From positions 2,170,001 through 2,234,000 of the forward strand of contig JALGAS010000004.1 of assembly GCA_023078685.1 (NCBI GenBank): DNA of 64,000 nucleotides, in the 5' to 3' direction. The DNA is from Neopestalotiopsis rosae. Taxonomy: Eukaryota; Ascomycota; Sordariomycetes; Amphisphaeriales; Sporocadaceae. The notes beneath the pieces were generated by a model. The model was not told where the DNA came from. It made no database searches and saw nothing but the letters and a program-made list of their open reading frames with translations. Each line of letters starts with the position of its first letter. Positions within the stretch are counted from its first letter, which is position 1. Below, in pieces: positions 23,639-35,058 of the stretch. The position numbers and the translations under genes were made by a program.

Positions 23639-25159
23639 GATGCCGGTAGGAGCTCTCTCATGTAACTTTTTTTTTCAAGGGTCCTGAGTGCCGTTGCCGA
23701 ATATTGAACATGACGTGCAGGAAGGCGCTCGGCGTTAAGATGCCCCACATTTGCCGCCAGCCGTCGGATCTGCCAAACCGATCATCGGCACCACAGTCCC
23801 GGTAGAATTGTAGATCTCATATTCAATGTCATGAAAAATGTATAGACATTCAATAGATTCTCTATAGCCTTCCCAAAACGGGAACAACTATAAATATAAG
23901 ACCCCTCTCCTTGTTTAGTCTTGAGTCATGCAACACGCATGATGATGGCTGTCATGACAGTTCGCAGGCACTTACCTAATGTAGGGAAGCCATAACCGCT
24001 ACATCCCTCCCACGTGTAAGACAGACACTCACCTTGTCCTCTAAAATATATGGACACAAGCACACGCCTCACGTAACGATTCACACTCAACACATCGTTA
24101 CTTGAAAGCCAATAAGAACTCAGTGTAAGCAAATTTATTGTTGATTGCTTGTGGCCAAATTATGCCAATTGCTTCCCAATCCAGGGGCGGAGATGGCCGA
24201 TACTATGCAAAGATGCGTATCAGTCTGCTGTTCTCTCAAAGACGCTCCCTTTCCTCTTGTACAAGCTCGCAAATCCATAGAAACCAGGCATTTCCCGAAT
24301 GCCGAAAACAAATCGCAAATTCCTCATCGTAGGTCAGAGACTCTACGGTATAGCAAGATTCATGCTCGCTGTCTTTCCCCCCGTCATACGCACCAACCAT
24401 TCTCATGCGTGGAATCCCCATCCTTCATCATCCATCCTCTCTCATCTATCCTCCGTCCACCCTATTGTTATCCACGCTTCCATCCATCTCCCACCGCCTA
24501 CGAATCCAGTGCTGGCTCACAACAACTGATCTCCGTCTGAGTCTCCCTGCTCTATGTTGTTGTTCTGCTTTTCATCATTACTGTGTAGGCCCCGAGTTCC
24601 CCGTATCGTGTATCTGGGTACTATCCGGCCTTACACTCGACACGCCAATATTGTTATCTTCCCAAATCGTTCTGAAAGACCCCAAGTAGTCATCAGAAGA
24701 CAGAGAGAATCGAAAGGAAAAGGGGGTATCGTAAACGACAGAAAAAGAAAGAAAAAAGGATTGGTGACAACAAAAGAAACTCTATGCGAACCAGTTCTCC
24801 TCAACACATGCCAAAGGTGGGCAGTATGGAGAATCAAGAATGACTGAAAGGAAAAATGACAAGGAAAACAATGCAAAGAATGTCAAATTCCCCAACTCCC
24901 CAAACGAAAACCAGGCCAAATAAAGTCGCAAAAGCACAAAGGAGAAAGATGGCGATCTCTCGAGAGTAGTGGGTGATTTGTCGTGCCTGCGGATCGCCAT
25001 CATGTTTGCCCATGTGAGTTATGTCTACTCCCCATTGGAATGCGCAAACAAAGGTCATCAATGAAAAACCAACGCCTTGGTCCAGTCAAGATAGCTGCAG
25101 TCAACAGTGGCGTGCAACTTTGTTGGTTTCGACTGAACAGACAGGCACGAGCAAAGACT
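23639..25159. other. Intergenic region, pyrimidine/purine-skewed
   Basis: CT-rich stretches near 24400-24560 and A/G-rich stretches near 24700-24860. No frame with recognisable protein content. It probably contains the promoter of the CCDC97-like gene and the long 3' UTR of the RNA-binding gene downstream. Confidence 0.4.
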
Positions 25160-27943
25160 CTAGTTCATCAGCAATCCAGCGACCTGCTGGGCAGCAAGGT
25201 AGCTGGCGTTCTGGGAACTATAGTTGTGACAGGCATCAATACCGCTGGAGAAGCTGTTACCATTTTGCTGTGCGTTCTCCAGGAAGCGGCGAATGATGCG
25301 GTCCATCGTGGCCCACTCGAGATTGGCCGCGTGATGTAGAGTCATGGCGTCAAAGGCAGGACCCTTGGGGTAGTCGAGCTCACGCCAGAAGAAACCAAAG
25401 TACGGATCGGTGGTCTCGGCGAGTTGGGCCAGCTCAATCTTGATATTGATCTGTTCGTTCTGAACAGCGCGAGTGCTCTCAACGCGGAGGACATGAATAT
25501 AAAACTATTGAAAAGAATCATTGAGTCAGTAACATAGCCTTTAGGGGTCAGGGAGAGGAGAGGGAGAGGAGAGGGAGAGGCGAGGGGTTTTCGATCTACT
25601 TACTTCAACCAGATCCAGGGGCACGTCTGGCTTGGGACACAGCGCATACAAGTGATTCCAAGAGTGGGCAAAGCGCGGCATGTTGTAGCGGCGTCTATCA
25701 TTATCCTCCATACCCGTCATAGTAGCAATATTGTCCTTCTGGACAATGGTGAAACCGGGACAGGTCATGATTGCATCAACGAAGCGGTGCATGAGCTGTT
25801 CGGTAAGACGCTCAAAGCCGGGACGGCGGGGTGTGTACGGATCGAAATGATTGCACAACTCGTCAAGCAAGGTGCTCATGAGGTTTTGACAGGCATCGTA
25901 GATGTAATGCTGCTGGCGAATGGTGATAAACTTGGTCATATACCAGGGCAACTTCTTCAAAGTTGAAATCATGGCCTCAATGAAACGCTCAGGACAATCG
26001 CGCGAGAAGGGAGTCTGCAAAGTAATATTGTTAGTACACCGACATGGATAATCCCTGGAATCATAACTTACACGTCCGTAGCACTCAAAGTGTCGACTCA
26101 ATTGCAGGTTTTCTTCCTCACTGGTGAAACATTTGAAGTTGTCAATTGGATAGGGAGAATCCGTGCGGATCATAGGGTGAGATCCATCCCACTTGACACC
26201 ATGAGCGACAGGGAAGATGTCGCCCATCAAGGCAGCCTGGCTCGACATTTCAACCTTGACAATACGACTGCCGATACGAGGAGATCGGTTATGTTGAATG
26301 TTTTCCTGGATACGCTCCAGGGCTCTAAGAGCATCGGCCGGGGTCTCGAATTCGGCATATGCGTCTAGAGTCTTGGCCGTGACTTTCTCAAGAATGATAT
26401 GAATCGGCTCTTCATTATCATTCAAGAGACGCATGGCACGTCCGAAGATCGCAATAATCTCATTGCGACCGACACCAAAGGGACACTGCAGAAAATTTGT
26501 TAGTGGATGAAACCTAGGTGAATGGAAAAGCTATGCCAGGCCTCGAGACTTACGTTTGTGATCTTGAGAACACCAGCGTCCTTGCGCTTCTCCTTGTAGA
26601 GACTGCTGTTCTCAGTAAAGGGGAAGAAGTTAGGCTCGAGCATAATGGAAGACAGTGCCTGGACATCATAGCTGAGAAGCTGGTCAAGAGCCTGTGAGCG
26701 ACCACCAACATCTTGCTGAAAGGGGGCCTGAACGGTCATCTGGGGAGCCATGACCATCTGCTGGTTCTGGGCAACGCGATAGGGTCTAGGAGTAGCCTCT
26801 CGGTCAACCTCGGGCACAGCCATGAGCGTGCTTGGCGCCATGCGGGGTCGGCCTGCCGTTGTCTGGGTTCGTCGATGACGCTGGACTTGATTGCTGTTCT
26901 GGAAACCATTGTTGGATCCGATCTGAACCTGTTGAGCACTGTTCTGCAGGGCCATCTGAGAACGCTCAATATTGCTCTGTAGAGCTTCATGCATACGCTG
27001 AATCTGGGCAATCTGAGCCTGGATATTCTGTGCCATATCGGCCGGGTCAGTGGTCCAACTGTTGTCGTCGAATGATTCTGGTTGCTGAGAACCATAGGTG
27101 AAGTTCAGGCCTCCCTGATACACGACGCCTTCAGTCGTATCAGTGGATGTCATGCTCAGTTCACCAATAGAAGGCTCGGTGCGCGATGAGCGTAGGGTAT
27201 TGCGAGTCTGGACTGGCTGTCCGGCGTTGTTGGCCATGGCAGTACCAAAGTTGGACTGGGCACTGCCACTATGAAAAGCCTGAGGCTGAGGTTGAGTATT
27301 GCTGGACGAGGCTTCGTTGATGAAACCATCGCTGAATGTCTGGCTACGAGCAAGACTTCCGCCCATGCTAGGCTTGGACTCTTTCTCGAAGAGATCGGGC
27401 TTTGACTTGCGAATCAAATCTAGTAAATGGTTGGTACCAATAGATTGGTCAGGCTGCATGGACTTGATAGGAGTCTGAGAAAAGGGGATCAGTTCCGGTA
27501 TGGTGGACGGGTGACGCAAATTGGGAAAAAAGGGAAATATTTACCATGGTCTTAGTCGTGCTTTGGCCTGCCTGAGGAACGGACGGCAGAGCCTTGGAAT
27601 CCTTGTGAGTGTTGGCAGGGACGACGTTCTTGCCTTTAGTATCTGCCGAAGTAGTAGATTTCTCCTTGTGAACAGGACGACTGAGAATTGAGACCGGTCG
27701 CAGAGGAGCACCTCCAGTATCAGTATCACTAGAGTCGGATTCTTCAGTGGCCTGTAGCTTGTTGGCCTTGAGATTCGTCTGTCCAGCGCGTGACTGGGTT
27801 TCTGTAGAAGCAGACGAGTGCAGCGGAGCACCACCGCCTCGATTGTTGGTCACATAGGAAGATGTGAGTTGATTGGGGTCGTTGCGCTGACCTCTACCAC
27901 GCCAATTAGCATGGAGCTCACGCTTACCGCGACCGGTAAACAT
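25160..27943 (-). CDS. RRM-like RNA-binding protein (fungal RNP-domain protein)
   Basis: 829-aa protein. Exons are 27943-27545, 27474-26554, 26485-26072, 26014-25604 and 25504-25160. The four introns of 57-99 bp are all phase 0 with GTAAGT or GTAAAT donors. Residues 1-440 are polar and low-complexity, with an N-terminal RGRGQR patch and Gln/Asn/Ser-rich segments. Residues about 425-540 contain an RRM-like fold beginning VLKITN-CPFGVGRNEIIAIFGRAM and continuing with DAYAEFETPADALRALERI; the β1 strand forms across the second splice junction. The C-terminal 290 residues form a conserved helical region (SRDCPERFIEAMISTLKKLP, WNHLYALCPKPDVPLDLVE, LEWATMDRIIRRFL). I know this architecture only as an unnamed fungal RNP-domain protein. 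A cytoplasmic mRNA-regulatory role is inferred. The upstream flank is long, as in the RIM4-like gene 7 kb away. Confidence 0.8.
25551..25583. repeat. 11-bp tandem repeat inside an intron
   Basis: Three copies of GGGAGAGGAGA (the third has GGCGA) in intron 4 of the RRM-like gene. On the transcribed strand this is a pyrimidine tract close to the donor. Confidence 0.7.
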
Positions 27944-30900
27944 GATGTCGGTATGCTGTTTGTATCACAGCGTCTATTGAACTGAGCTACCGAGATTGGT
28001 TGTTAGCTTGTTGTTGTGACAAGGCTGTGCGTGAGAAGTGAAGCTGGTCAGGATGCTTGTGAAACCCAGAGAAGGTTGTGAAGGGGTGATGGTTGGATGA
28101 GAAATGCACGAAAGAAAATCGAGCTCGACCATAAAGTTGAAGAAGGAACGGAATCGAAAGAAAGAGTCGAGATTGAAGTGAAAGATACCATAATGACTGT
28201 AGATGAGGAAAAGGAAGGAAAGAACGCAAAGGCGCACAAAATATTCACGAAGAAAAGTTATAGTAGATCAAATATTCGCGAAGAACGGTTCGTAAGAATG
28301 CCCACGTAGGATTTGACGAGGAAAATGTGCGGGATCGAGAGACAGATAAGTCAGAATACGGTCAACAGACCATATATGACTTTATGATCCAATCCCAAGG
28401 CAAGAACGATTGGATGAATAGACATAGGATGAATGTGAAATGGTCAACACAATGAATAACCACGAAAAATAGTGTATACTATTGTCAATTCACCCAAAAG
28501 GCAAGAACGACGATTGCGGCAGGCACCCAGGTGCTCACAGGTCGATCAAGACAAGACAATGACAACGAAGAATTGAGTGAAAGACTGCGACTTACAATAT
28601 CTCTATGCTGCTCAGGGGTTGTGTTTGAGGTCGGCTGTTTAGAAGACAGGATCAGCATCGATGATCAAAAGTTATGTGAGAGTGAAGTTCCAATTCAAAG
28701 GCAGATCACAAACTCAGACAAGTGCGATGATTGATGAATGGATGATCGTGTTGAGGATCCAGACGACCAGAGTCCTCTGTTGATGTGAAGCTTGTGGTGT
28801 GTTGTAGAGGACGGATAGAAATCTGCCAGGTCTTGATGAGGGCGAAAGTATAATTGGAGGGTTGGGAAACTTGATTGTCCCCTGAGGATGTGAAGGAATG
28901 CGGGCAACGTTTCTCAAAGGCAAGCACGTCGTCAGCCCAAATCCGAAGGAGATGATCGATTGGCGACTCGCAAAAAGGGAAGGGACGGCGACAGTAGATG
29001 TATTTGACCGCCTGTCTCTGGCTCCGCTGGGTGCTCGTTCCTTGGTAGAGACAATCAAATGGCCGCTTACGGTTTTCTTTTGGGTTTTGTTGGAGGTCGT
29101 AGAAGATCGATGCTTAGAGTTTCCTCGAGCTCTGGTGATGTACGATGGTTAGAAATGAATTGACGTTGTTGACTTGCAGGGCAGAAAGATTGCTCGTTTG
29201 GCGCAATAGAATACTGTCATCAAATTTAATAGAGATGAAAGAGGTGTGTCGTCGTTATAGAAGGCAAGCTGGGCAAAGCTGGCCGACGATCAAGCACAAT
29301 AGAAGCACCATAATAGGGGCAACTCTAAGCTCCGTAGTGGTGTATGGAACAATAGGAGGAGCAGCTACTTACCTGGGATTGTGGGTGGCTTGTGCCTTGA
29401 TTGAAGGAAGAATCAGCGTTCTGAAAAACCGAGGAGCATTCTTAGGGGAAATTGTGACCACAACGCCGGTTTGTTGTCCGCGACCTTGGTCTGTGGTTGC
29501 TATGGCCAACACCTGGCTGGTTGCTCGGTCAGGCTTTGAAGTTGGGTTACGAGAGAGCTGGCGTATGCTTTATGAAATGAATAATCTTGCGAAGAGACTC
29601 TACCAACACCAGATTATGCTTCAAGAGCAAATCATTGACTATCACATGATCTATTCACAACCTATAGATCACGATACCCGCTGAATCTTCGTGTGACAGA
29701 AACCGGAACATATTCTGCACCACGAGACTTGCATACAATCTGTGGATGGCGCTCGTACCAGTAGAATAGTCTACCAACGTGCCATTTAATCATAGTCGGA
29801 TTAGAACAGTGATCTAAAATATGTTACATCATTTTTGCAAGTCAGAAACGGGGAATCATGGTAATTCGAAAGTTTCCCGAGTCAGACTCATGGATGCCTT
29901 TTAAGATCGTAGATCGTCAGCCTCGTTATAAACTTCCACAGCAACTGAGTGTGTTAGTATATGCAGAGTCTTCTGTCTGTATAATAGAATATTATTCCAA
30001 CATGTGGTGAGTAACTCTTCGCCTGAAAGTTCATGGTTATAGTGGGCTAGTCTTATATTGAATAGCGAACATGGCCATAATAGAGATTTACGAGGGGAAA
30101 ACTCATTTACCACTGGAATCTTGGGAAGTCAGCCTGGCTGGAAGGCACATAGACCTGAATAAGCACTGTTGCCAATAACCACCTCAAAGTCATCCGGCGA
30201 AGGTCGTCTGGCTCAGTGGTTGCTTTTGCTTTTGCCAGAAAAAATCGACTTTGCAAGAACCGCATATCAATTCTCCGGAATCTTCTCATATCGTCCCTTT
30301 TGAAGCCATTATCAGCCTTGGTGACTATATTTCTGGGCCGGTGGTATGAGTACTTGGCTCGGACAGTATGGCTTCTATTTTGTGAACGGTTTGTCCTTAC
30401 TTGATGAATTCACGTTCCGGTCCTTTAATATGATTTGTAACATGATGACGTTCGTCACTTTAGAGTTGCCTGGAAACATATTGAAGTAGATATATCGCAT
30501 GACCATATGCGAATTGGATAAGGAAAATGAACCCCGCTACATTCGATACTTGAGTCTCGCTGCCTGTATGTATGGGCGACCACAGCTTTGGTGTTTCATG
30601 AAGATAGATCTGGGATACATGGCATGCATGCCAAATTTGGTATGACTATGGCAAGTCGGCATCTGCGCAATACGGAGACAACCTAGCCGAGCTGTGAGAG
30701 TACTCAAGAAACTAGTAGCAACTGGTTGTGCTTGCCAGACTTCCATGCAGTCAAGACAGGCAATTACAAGGCCGATGCTGCACTTGATCAATAGTACAGC
30801 ATGAAACACGCAAAATCGGGACAATCTCACCAGTGAGAGGCCATCCCTCGCTGTGGATAACAGAGGAGAAAGTGAAACCTTGCTGGCTATTCATTGAAAC

Positions 30901-31229
30901 CATATAACCGCCGGAGAGGGCTGCCGATATGGTAATTGCCCAGTGCTGCTCACAGAATGCGAAAGGGGCAGTTCTCAATACTAGCACTTGTCATATAGAA
31001 CTCGCTGTCTCACTCTGGCGCAATCTCGTAAGCCCCGGCATGTGAAATTGAGTAATTTTTATGTTCATGAAAGGATCTTGGAGCTGGTAATGGCAAGTAT
31101 CTACATCTTCCATGCAGATCACCAATTCAATCGCATTGCGAAATTTTATGTCATTCCAAACGCCGGACATTGTCAGCCTGCCTGTGCTCTGCCCCATGTG
31201 AAGTGTCCCCAGCCAGTGTTTGTTATAAT
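27944..31229. other. Long gene-poor flank upstream of the RRM-like gene
   Basis: Apart from the doubtful open frame at 29145-29684, nothing coding is supported. The first 1.2 kb is purine-rich on the plus strand, that is CT-rich in the sense of the RRM-like gene, as expected of a long fungal leader or promoter. Confidence 0.4.
29145..29684 (+). CDS. Doubtful 179-codon open reading frame
   Basis: Starts with ATG and contains one hydrophobic stretch (about residues 57-86, with TIIGATLSSVVVYGTIGGAA) that could span a membrane. No homology is recognised and the base composition matches the surrounding non-coding DNA. It could be a lineage-specific gene or chance. Confidence 0.18.
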   Translation: MVRNELTLLTCRAERLLVWRNRILSSNLIEMKEVCRRYRRQAGQSWPTIKHNRSTIIGATLSSVVVYGTIGGAATYLGLWVACALIEGRISVLKNRGAFLGEIVTTTPVCCPRPWSVVAMANTWLVARSGFEVGLRESWRMLYEMNNLAKRLYQHQIMLQEQIIDYHMIYSQPIDHDTR

Positions 31230-31980
31230 TTAATCGAACTACAAATAGATCAGTAACGCGCAATAGACGGGATCATCCTGGCAGACTCACAGGTGTCAGG
31301 AAAGACTCGGCCACGAATCTTGCTCTTGCGTTTAGCTGCGAATCTGTTAGCAGCTGCCAAGTTTGCCGTTGCCCATCGCGGAGAGCTTACGAATAGCTTC
31401 ATCTCGGAAATTTCCTTGTCGACTTCCTCCATGAACTGAATAATAAAGTCTACCAGCTTGTGCTTCAACATCTCCTCGGTGTGGAAGTTGGTGATGAGGA
31501 AGGAGATATCGTATCCCTGTGGAATTCAGTCAGCCCTTGCCGCATTTCTCCTCTTTGACCAGATATTCGGATTGGCAACATGCCTTGATGGGCTTCCTCC
31601 TGAGGATGAAGAATGCCTCTGCTCTTTGCGTCAAGAAACGAGTAAACTTGTGGACCAGGATGTTCTCAATCTCGTCTGCCTGCTTGATCTTGATGCTTAT
31701 CCGCACGCTGTTGACGCTGGGCTCAATGAGCACTCTCTCGTTCTCGTTTCGCGCAATGACCAGGGGGTTCATGAGGACTTCGGGGGAGGTCTGGGCCTCG
31801 ATCTCGGGCACATTATGACGTTCCGACGTCTGCGATGCGAAGTTGGACAGGGTGAGAGCAGCCGTGAGACTGCTCCGCACGCACTGCAGGTAGGGGCGGA
31901 GGGATTGCGACTGGACGCGAGTGTTAGCATTGTACGAGTTCCTGCTTGCGCGGCGCAAAGTCCTCTGAATCGCTTACCAT
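31230..31980 (-). CDS. ARPC4: Arp2/3 complex subunit ARPC4 (20 kDa)
   Basis: 169-aa subunit of the Arp2/3 complex, which nucleates branched actin at endocytic patches and hyphal tips; ARPC4 with ARPC2 forms the core that contacts the mother filament. Five exons: 31980-31978 (ATG only), 31910-31584, 31516-31391, 31335-31291 and 31238-31230 (Phe-Asp-stop only). The introns are 67, 67, 55 and 52 bp. The second has a non-canonical GC donor (AAG|GCATGT) with a normal CACAG acceptor, required to join RRKPIK to [10 protein letters not shown]. The mature sequence is textbook for the family: [73 protein letters not shown]. It is divergent from UBP6, sharing about 720 bp of upstream sequence. Confidence 0.95.
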
Positions 31981-32701
31981 TGTTTCGAGTGGATGTTCCC
32001 GTCAAGGCGACGAGGATTGGGGGGTTCTCTCCTATCGTCTATCCCAGAGGTCTGGAGTGTAGGTAGGTTAGGTACGTAGTCGGCTACCTATACGGAGAAC
32101 GTGGGGTGAAGCAGCCAGTGGCCCAGTCAGTTGCAGCCCACTCAAGTCACTTCCCGTACTGCTGCTGCTGAGCACGACGACGTCGATGGTGGGGCGGAAG
32201 CCCCTTAGGTGAGCACCCCTGTTGCTTGTTCACTCGCCGGGCTGGGGACTGGACCAGAGGTACCAGCCCACTAAGATGCCGCTGTGAGGGTACGCAGGTG
32301 TTCTGTGGCACAAGCTGAGCTCCTCTGTTCAGGCAGCTGTGGCTGTTTCCTCCTTACGTAAACAATTTGCTGGGAAAAGTAGCTGATAATTGCATACCAT
32401 CTCAAGGTCCCCAAAATTGCCCGCCTCGCCCGCCTAGACGGCTGCCGGCCTCCCCACCACGGGCACCTTGAAGCCAATCATAAACCCCACCCCGCCACTG
32501 CATCATTGCTTGGATGCATATGGAATCTACTGGTTAGACAAGTCTACGTACTCTCAAGACTGCCTGCTTGCTTAGCAGTATCAAAACATTTCATACATTC
32601 CTTCACCTCCTCCACTCGAGACTTTTGTCTTCGTAGCCGCTCCCTTTTACCGATAACCAAACAAGAGGATTGCGGCAGCTCGTGGAGCAACAATAGTCAA
32701 G
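31981..32701. promoter_or_regulatory. Shared divergent upstream region of ARPC4 and UBP6
   Basis: 721 bp between two divergent start codons. It includes a CTGCTGCTG run (about 32160) and CT-rich leader sequence before UBP6. No gene is seen. Confidence 0.5.
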
Positions 32702-34443
32702 ATGCCATCCGTACCGAGTAAGCTTGGAAATCATCCATTTGCCACAGCAAGTCACTTCCCATTGCTAATATTCCTCGAGTCGTGATCAAGCATTCCGGCC
32801 AGAAATACAATGTCGAAGTCGACCTCGAATCAAACGGAGAGACCTTGAAATACCAGCTCTACAGCTTGACCGGTGTTGAGCCTGCACGTCAAAAGGTCCT
32901 GGTAAAGGGTGGGCCGCTGAAGGATGACGCCGACGTGAGCAAGCTGGGCCTGAAGTCCGGCCAGACCATTATGATGATGGGCACGCCAGGCGAGGGCCCT
33001 CACGTGCTGGAACGTCCCAAGGAGCCCGTCAAGTTTGCCGAGGACATGACTGATGCCGAACTCGCCCAACAAGAAGGCGCCACGCCTGCTGGACTTCAGA
33101 ACCTGGGCAATACTTGCTACCTCAACTCGACCCTCCAAACGCTGCGAGCCATTCCCGAACTGCAAAACGCCCTCGTCAAGTACGAGCCCGCCCCCGCAAA
33201 CTCTCTTACTGGCGAACTCCCCCAGCTGGACCTGACAAGACAGCTCCGCGACCTTTGGAAGTACATGAACGAGACACAAGAGGCCGTTGTTCCCCATGCT
33301 TTCCTCAGCGCTCTACGAACTGCCTACCCACAATTCGCCGAGCGCTCCAGGACTGGAGGCGGATTCGCACAGCAGGATGCTGAGGAAGCTTGGACACAGA
33401 TCATCAGCTCAGCCCGATCCAAGCTCAAGTCATCAGCAGCCGAAGCATCCTTCATCGACAAGTACATGTCCGGACAGTTCTCCAGCAAGCTCGAGTGTGA
33501 TGATCCCGCTGCCAAGGAGGCTGGCGAGGAACCGGTTATCACCAAGGATGGATTCCTCAAGCTCAACTGTCACATTGACAGCAACACAAATCACTTATCG
33601 GACGGTATCAGGAATGGATTGACTGAGAAGATTGAGAAAAAGTCCGAGGCTCTGGGAAGAGAGGCTTCGTACACTAGAAAGTCGGAGATCTCGCGGTTGC
33701 CGAAGTACTTGACGGTGCACTTTGTCCGTTTCTTCTGGAAGCGTGAGACCCAGAAGAAGGCGAAGATCATGCGCAAGGTCACTTTTCCCCACGAACTTGA
33801 TGTCGTCGAGTTCTGCGAGGAGTCTCTGAGAAAGATGATCGTCCCGGTCAGAGACAAGGTGCGTGAGATCCGCAAGGATGAGGAGGATATCGAGCGCTCC
33901 CGCAAGCGCCGCAAGAAGAACAACGGCGAGCCTGCTCTCGAGGATATTCCGGGCGGCATGGGCGCCAAGCTCGACAAGAAGGACGCCCAACCGGAAAAGA
34001 AGGACGAGAAGAAGGCGTCGGGAGACGGAGATGTCGATATGGAGGAGAACTTCAAGACGGACGCCGAGATTGATGCTGAAAAGGATGCTGCTCTGCTCGC
34101 AGCCAAGAAGGAGCTGAACGCTCTCATCCACCAAGATCTGGCAAAGGACGACGGAGCAAACCAGTCTGGTCTCTACGAGCTCCGCGGCGTCGTCACTCAC
34201 CAGGGTGCCAGCGCCGACAGTGGTCACTACACAGCCTATGTCAAGAAGCAAGGCGCAGTCGACCCCAAGACGGGCAAGAAGAAGGAGGAGGATGGCAACT
34301 GGTGGTGGTTCAATGACGACAAGGTCTCCGAGGTCACACCCGACAAGATCGAGGCCCTTGCCGGTGGTGGCGAGTCGCACTCGGCTTTGATTCTCTTGTA
34401 CAAGGCGATTCCTCTCCCCACTGCCGAGGGCATCGTCGAGTAA
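32702..34443 (+). CDS. UBP6: Proteasome-associated ubiquitin hydrolase UBP6/USP14
   Basis: 559-aa deubiquitinase. Ubp6/USP14 docks on the proteasome base through a ubiquitin-like domain and trims ubiquitin from substrates. Exons are 32702-32717 and 32780-34443, with a 62-bp intron (GTAAGC...CTCGAG). The 16-base first exon encodes MPSVP plus one base, giving MPSVPIVIKHSGQKY. Residues 1-76 form the UBL domain (KVLVKGG, LGLKSGQTIMMMG). The USP Cys box is GLQNLGNTCYLNS with catalytic C118. The His box is HQGASADSGHYTAY with H488, followed by WWWFNDDKVSEV. A Lys/Glu-rich insertion around residues 370-440 separates the two halves of the catalytic domain. A polyadenylation-like AATAAA follows at 34554. 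The length fits the family (about 500-560 aa). Confidence 0.95.
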
Positions 34444-34553
34444 GACTTATCAGGATGACGGGCATGTTCATGAGTATGGCGTTTACGGTCTTGTGTGGGC
34501 GAGGAAATACAGACGAAGAATTGATAGACGTGCATTCTACGGAAAGACCACGG

Positions 34554-34559
34554 AATAAA
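34554..34559 (+). terminator. Candidate polyadenylation signal of UBP6
   Basis: AATAAA 111 bp after the UBP6 stop codon. Fungal signals are loose, so this is only a candidate. Confidence 0.3.
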
Positions 34560-35058
34560 ATGTTTCATGAGAATTTTGGGGTTTTTCGCAGTTACTATTA
34601 AAGCCCGACATATGTGATACTGACTTGATCACGGTCCCGAGATACACGTACTTACCACATACTTATACCAAATCGGGAACGAGGTTCGCCAGGCACGATC
34701 TTCATCATTCTAAAACTTGACTGCTTGAATATACAGATGCATGATTTAGTGACGAAGAAGGGTGGAGGCAAAAGGTATTTATTGTTCAGACATATTCCCT
34801 CTATGGACCCTCTGTTTTTCTCATTTTCATTCTCATGATCATCATTCATCATCATCCCACGTGCTATCTGAAGAGCATGGGGTATCAATACCGTCAAAAC
34901 CATAATTGTAGTGTCTTGCGACCAACCAGCATGACTTTTGCAAAGGCTTTCTATGCAGTGAAACCAGCCGAATCTTGATACCACGGTGACAGACATCCGA
35001 CGGTGGATTGCGATAAAGCATCGGTCAACATATCGCCTTGCTGGGTCAGATGTGAGAA
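34560..35058. other. Convergent intergenic gap
   Basis: 3' flanks of UBP6 (+) and the RIM4-like gene (-). Nothing else is seen. Confidence 0.5.
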
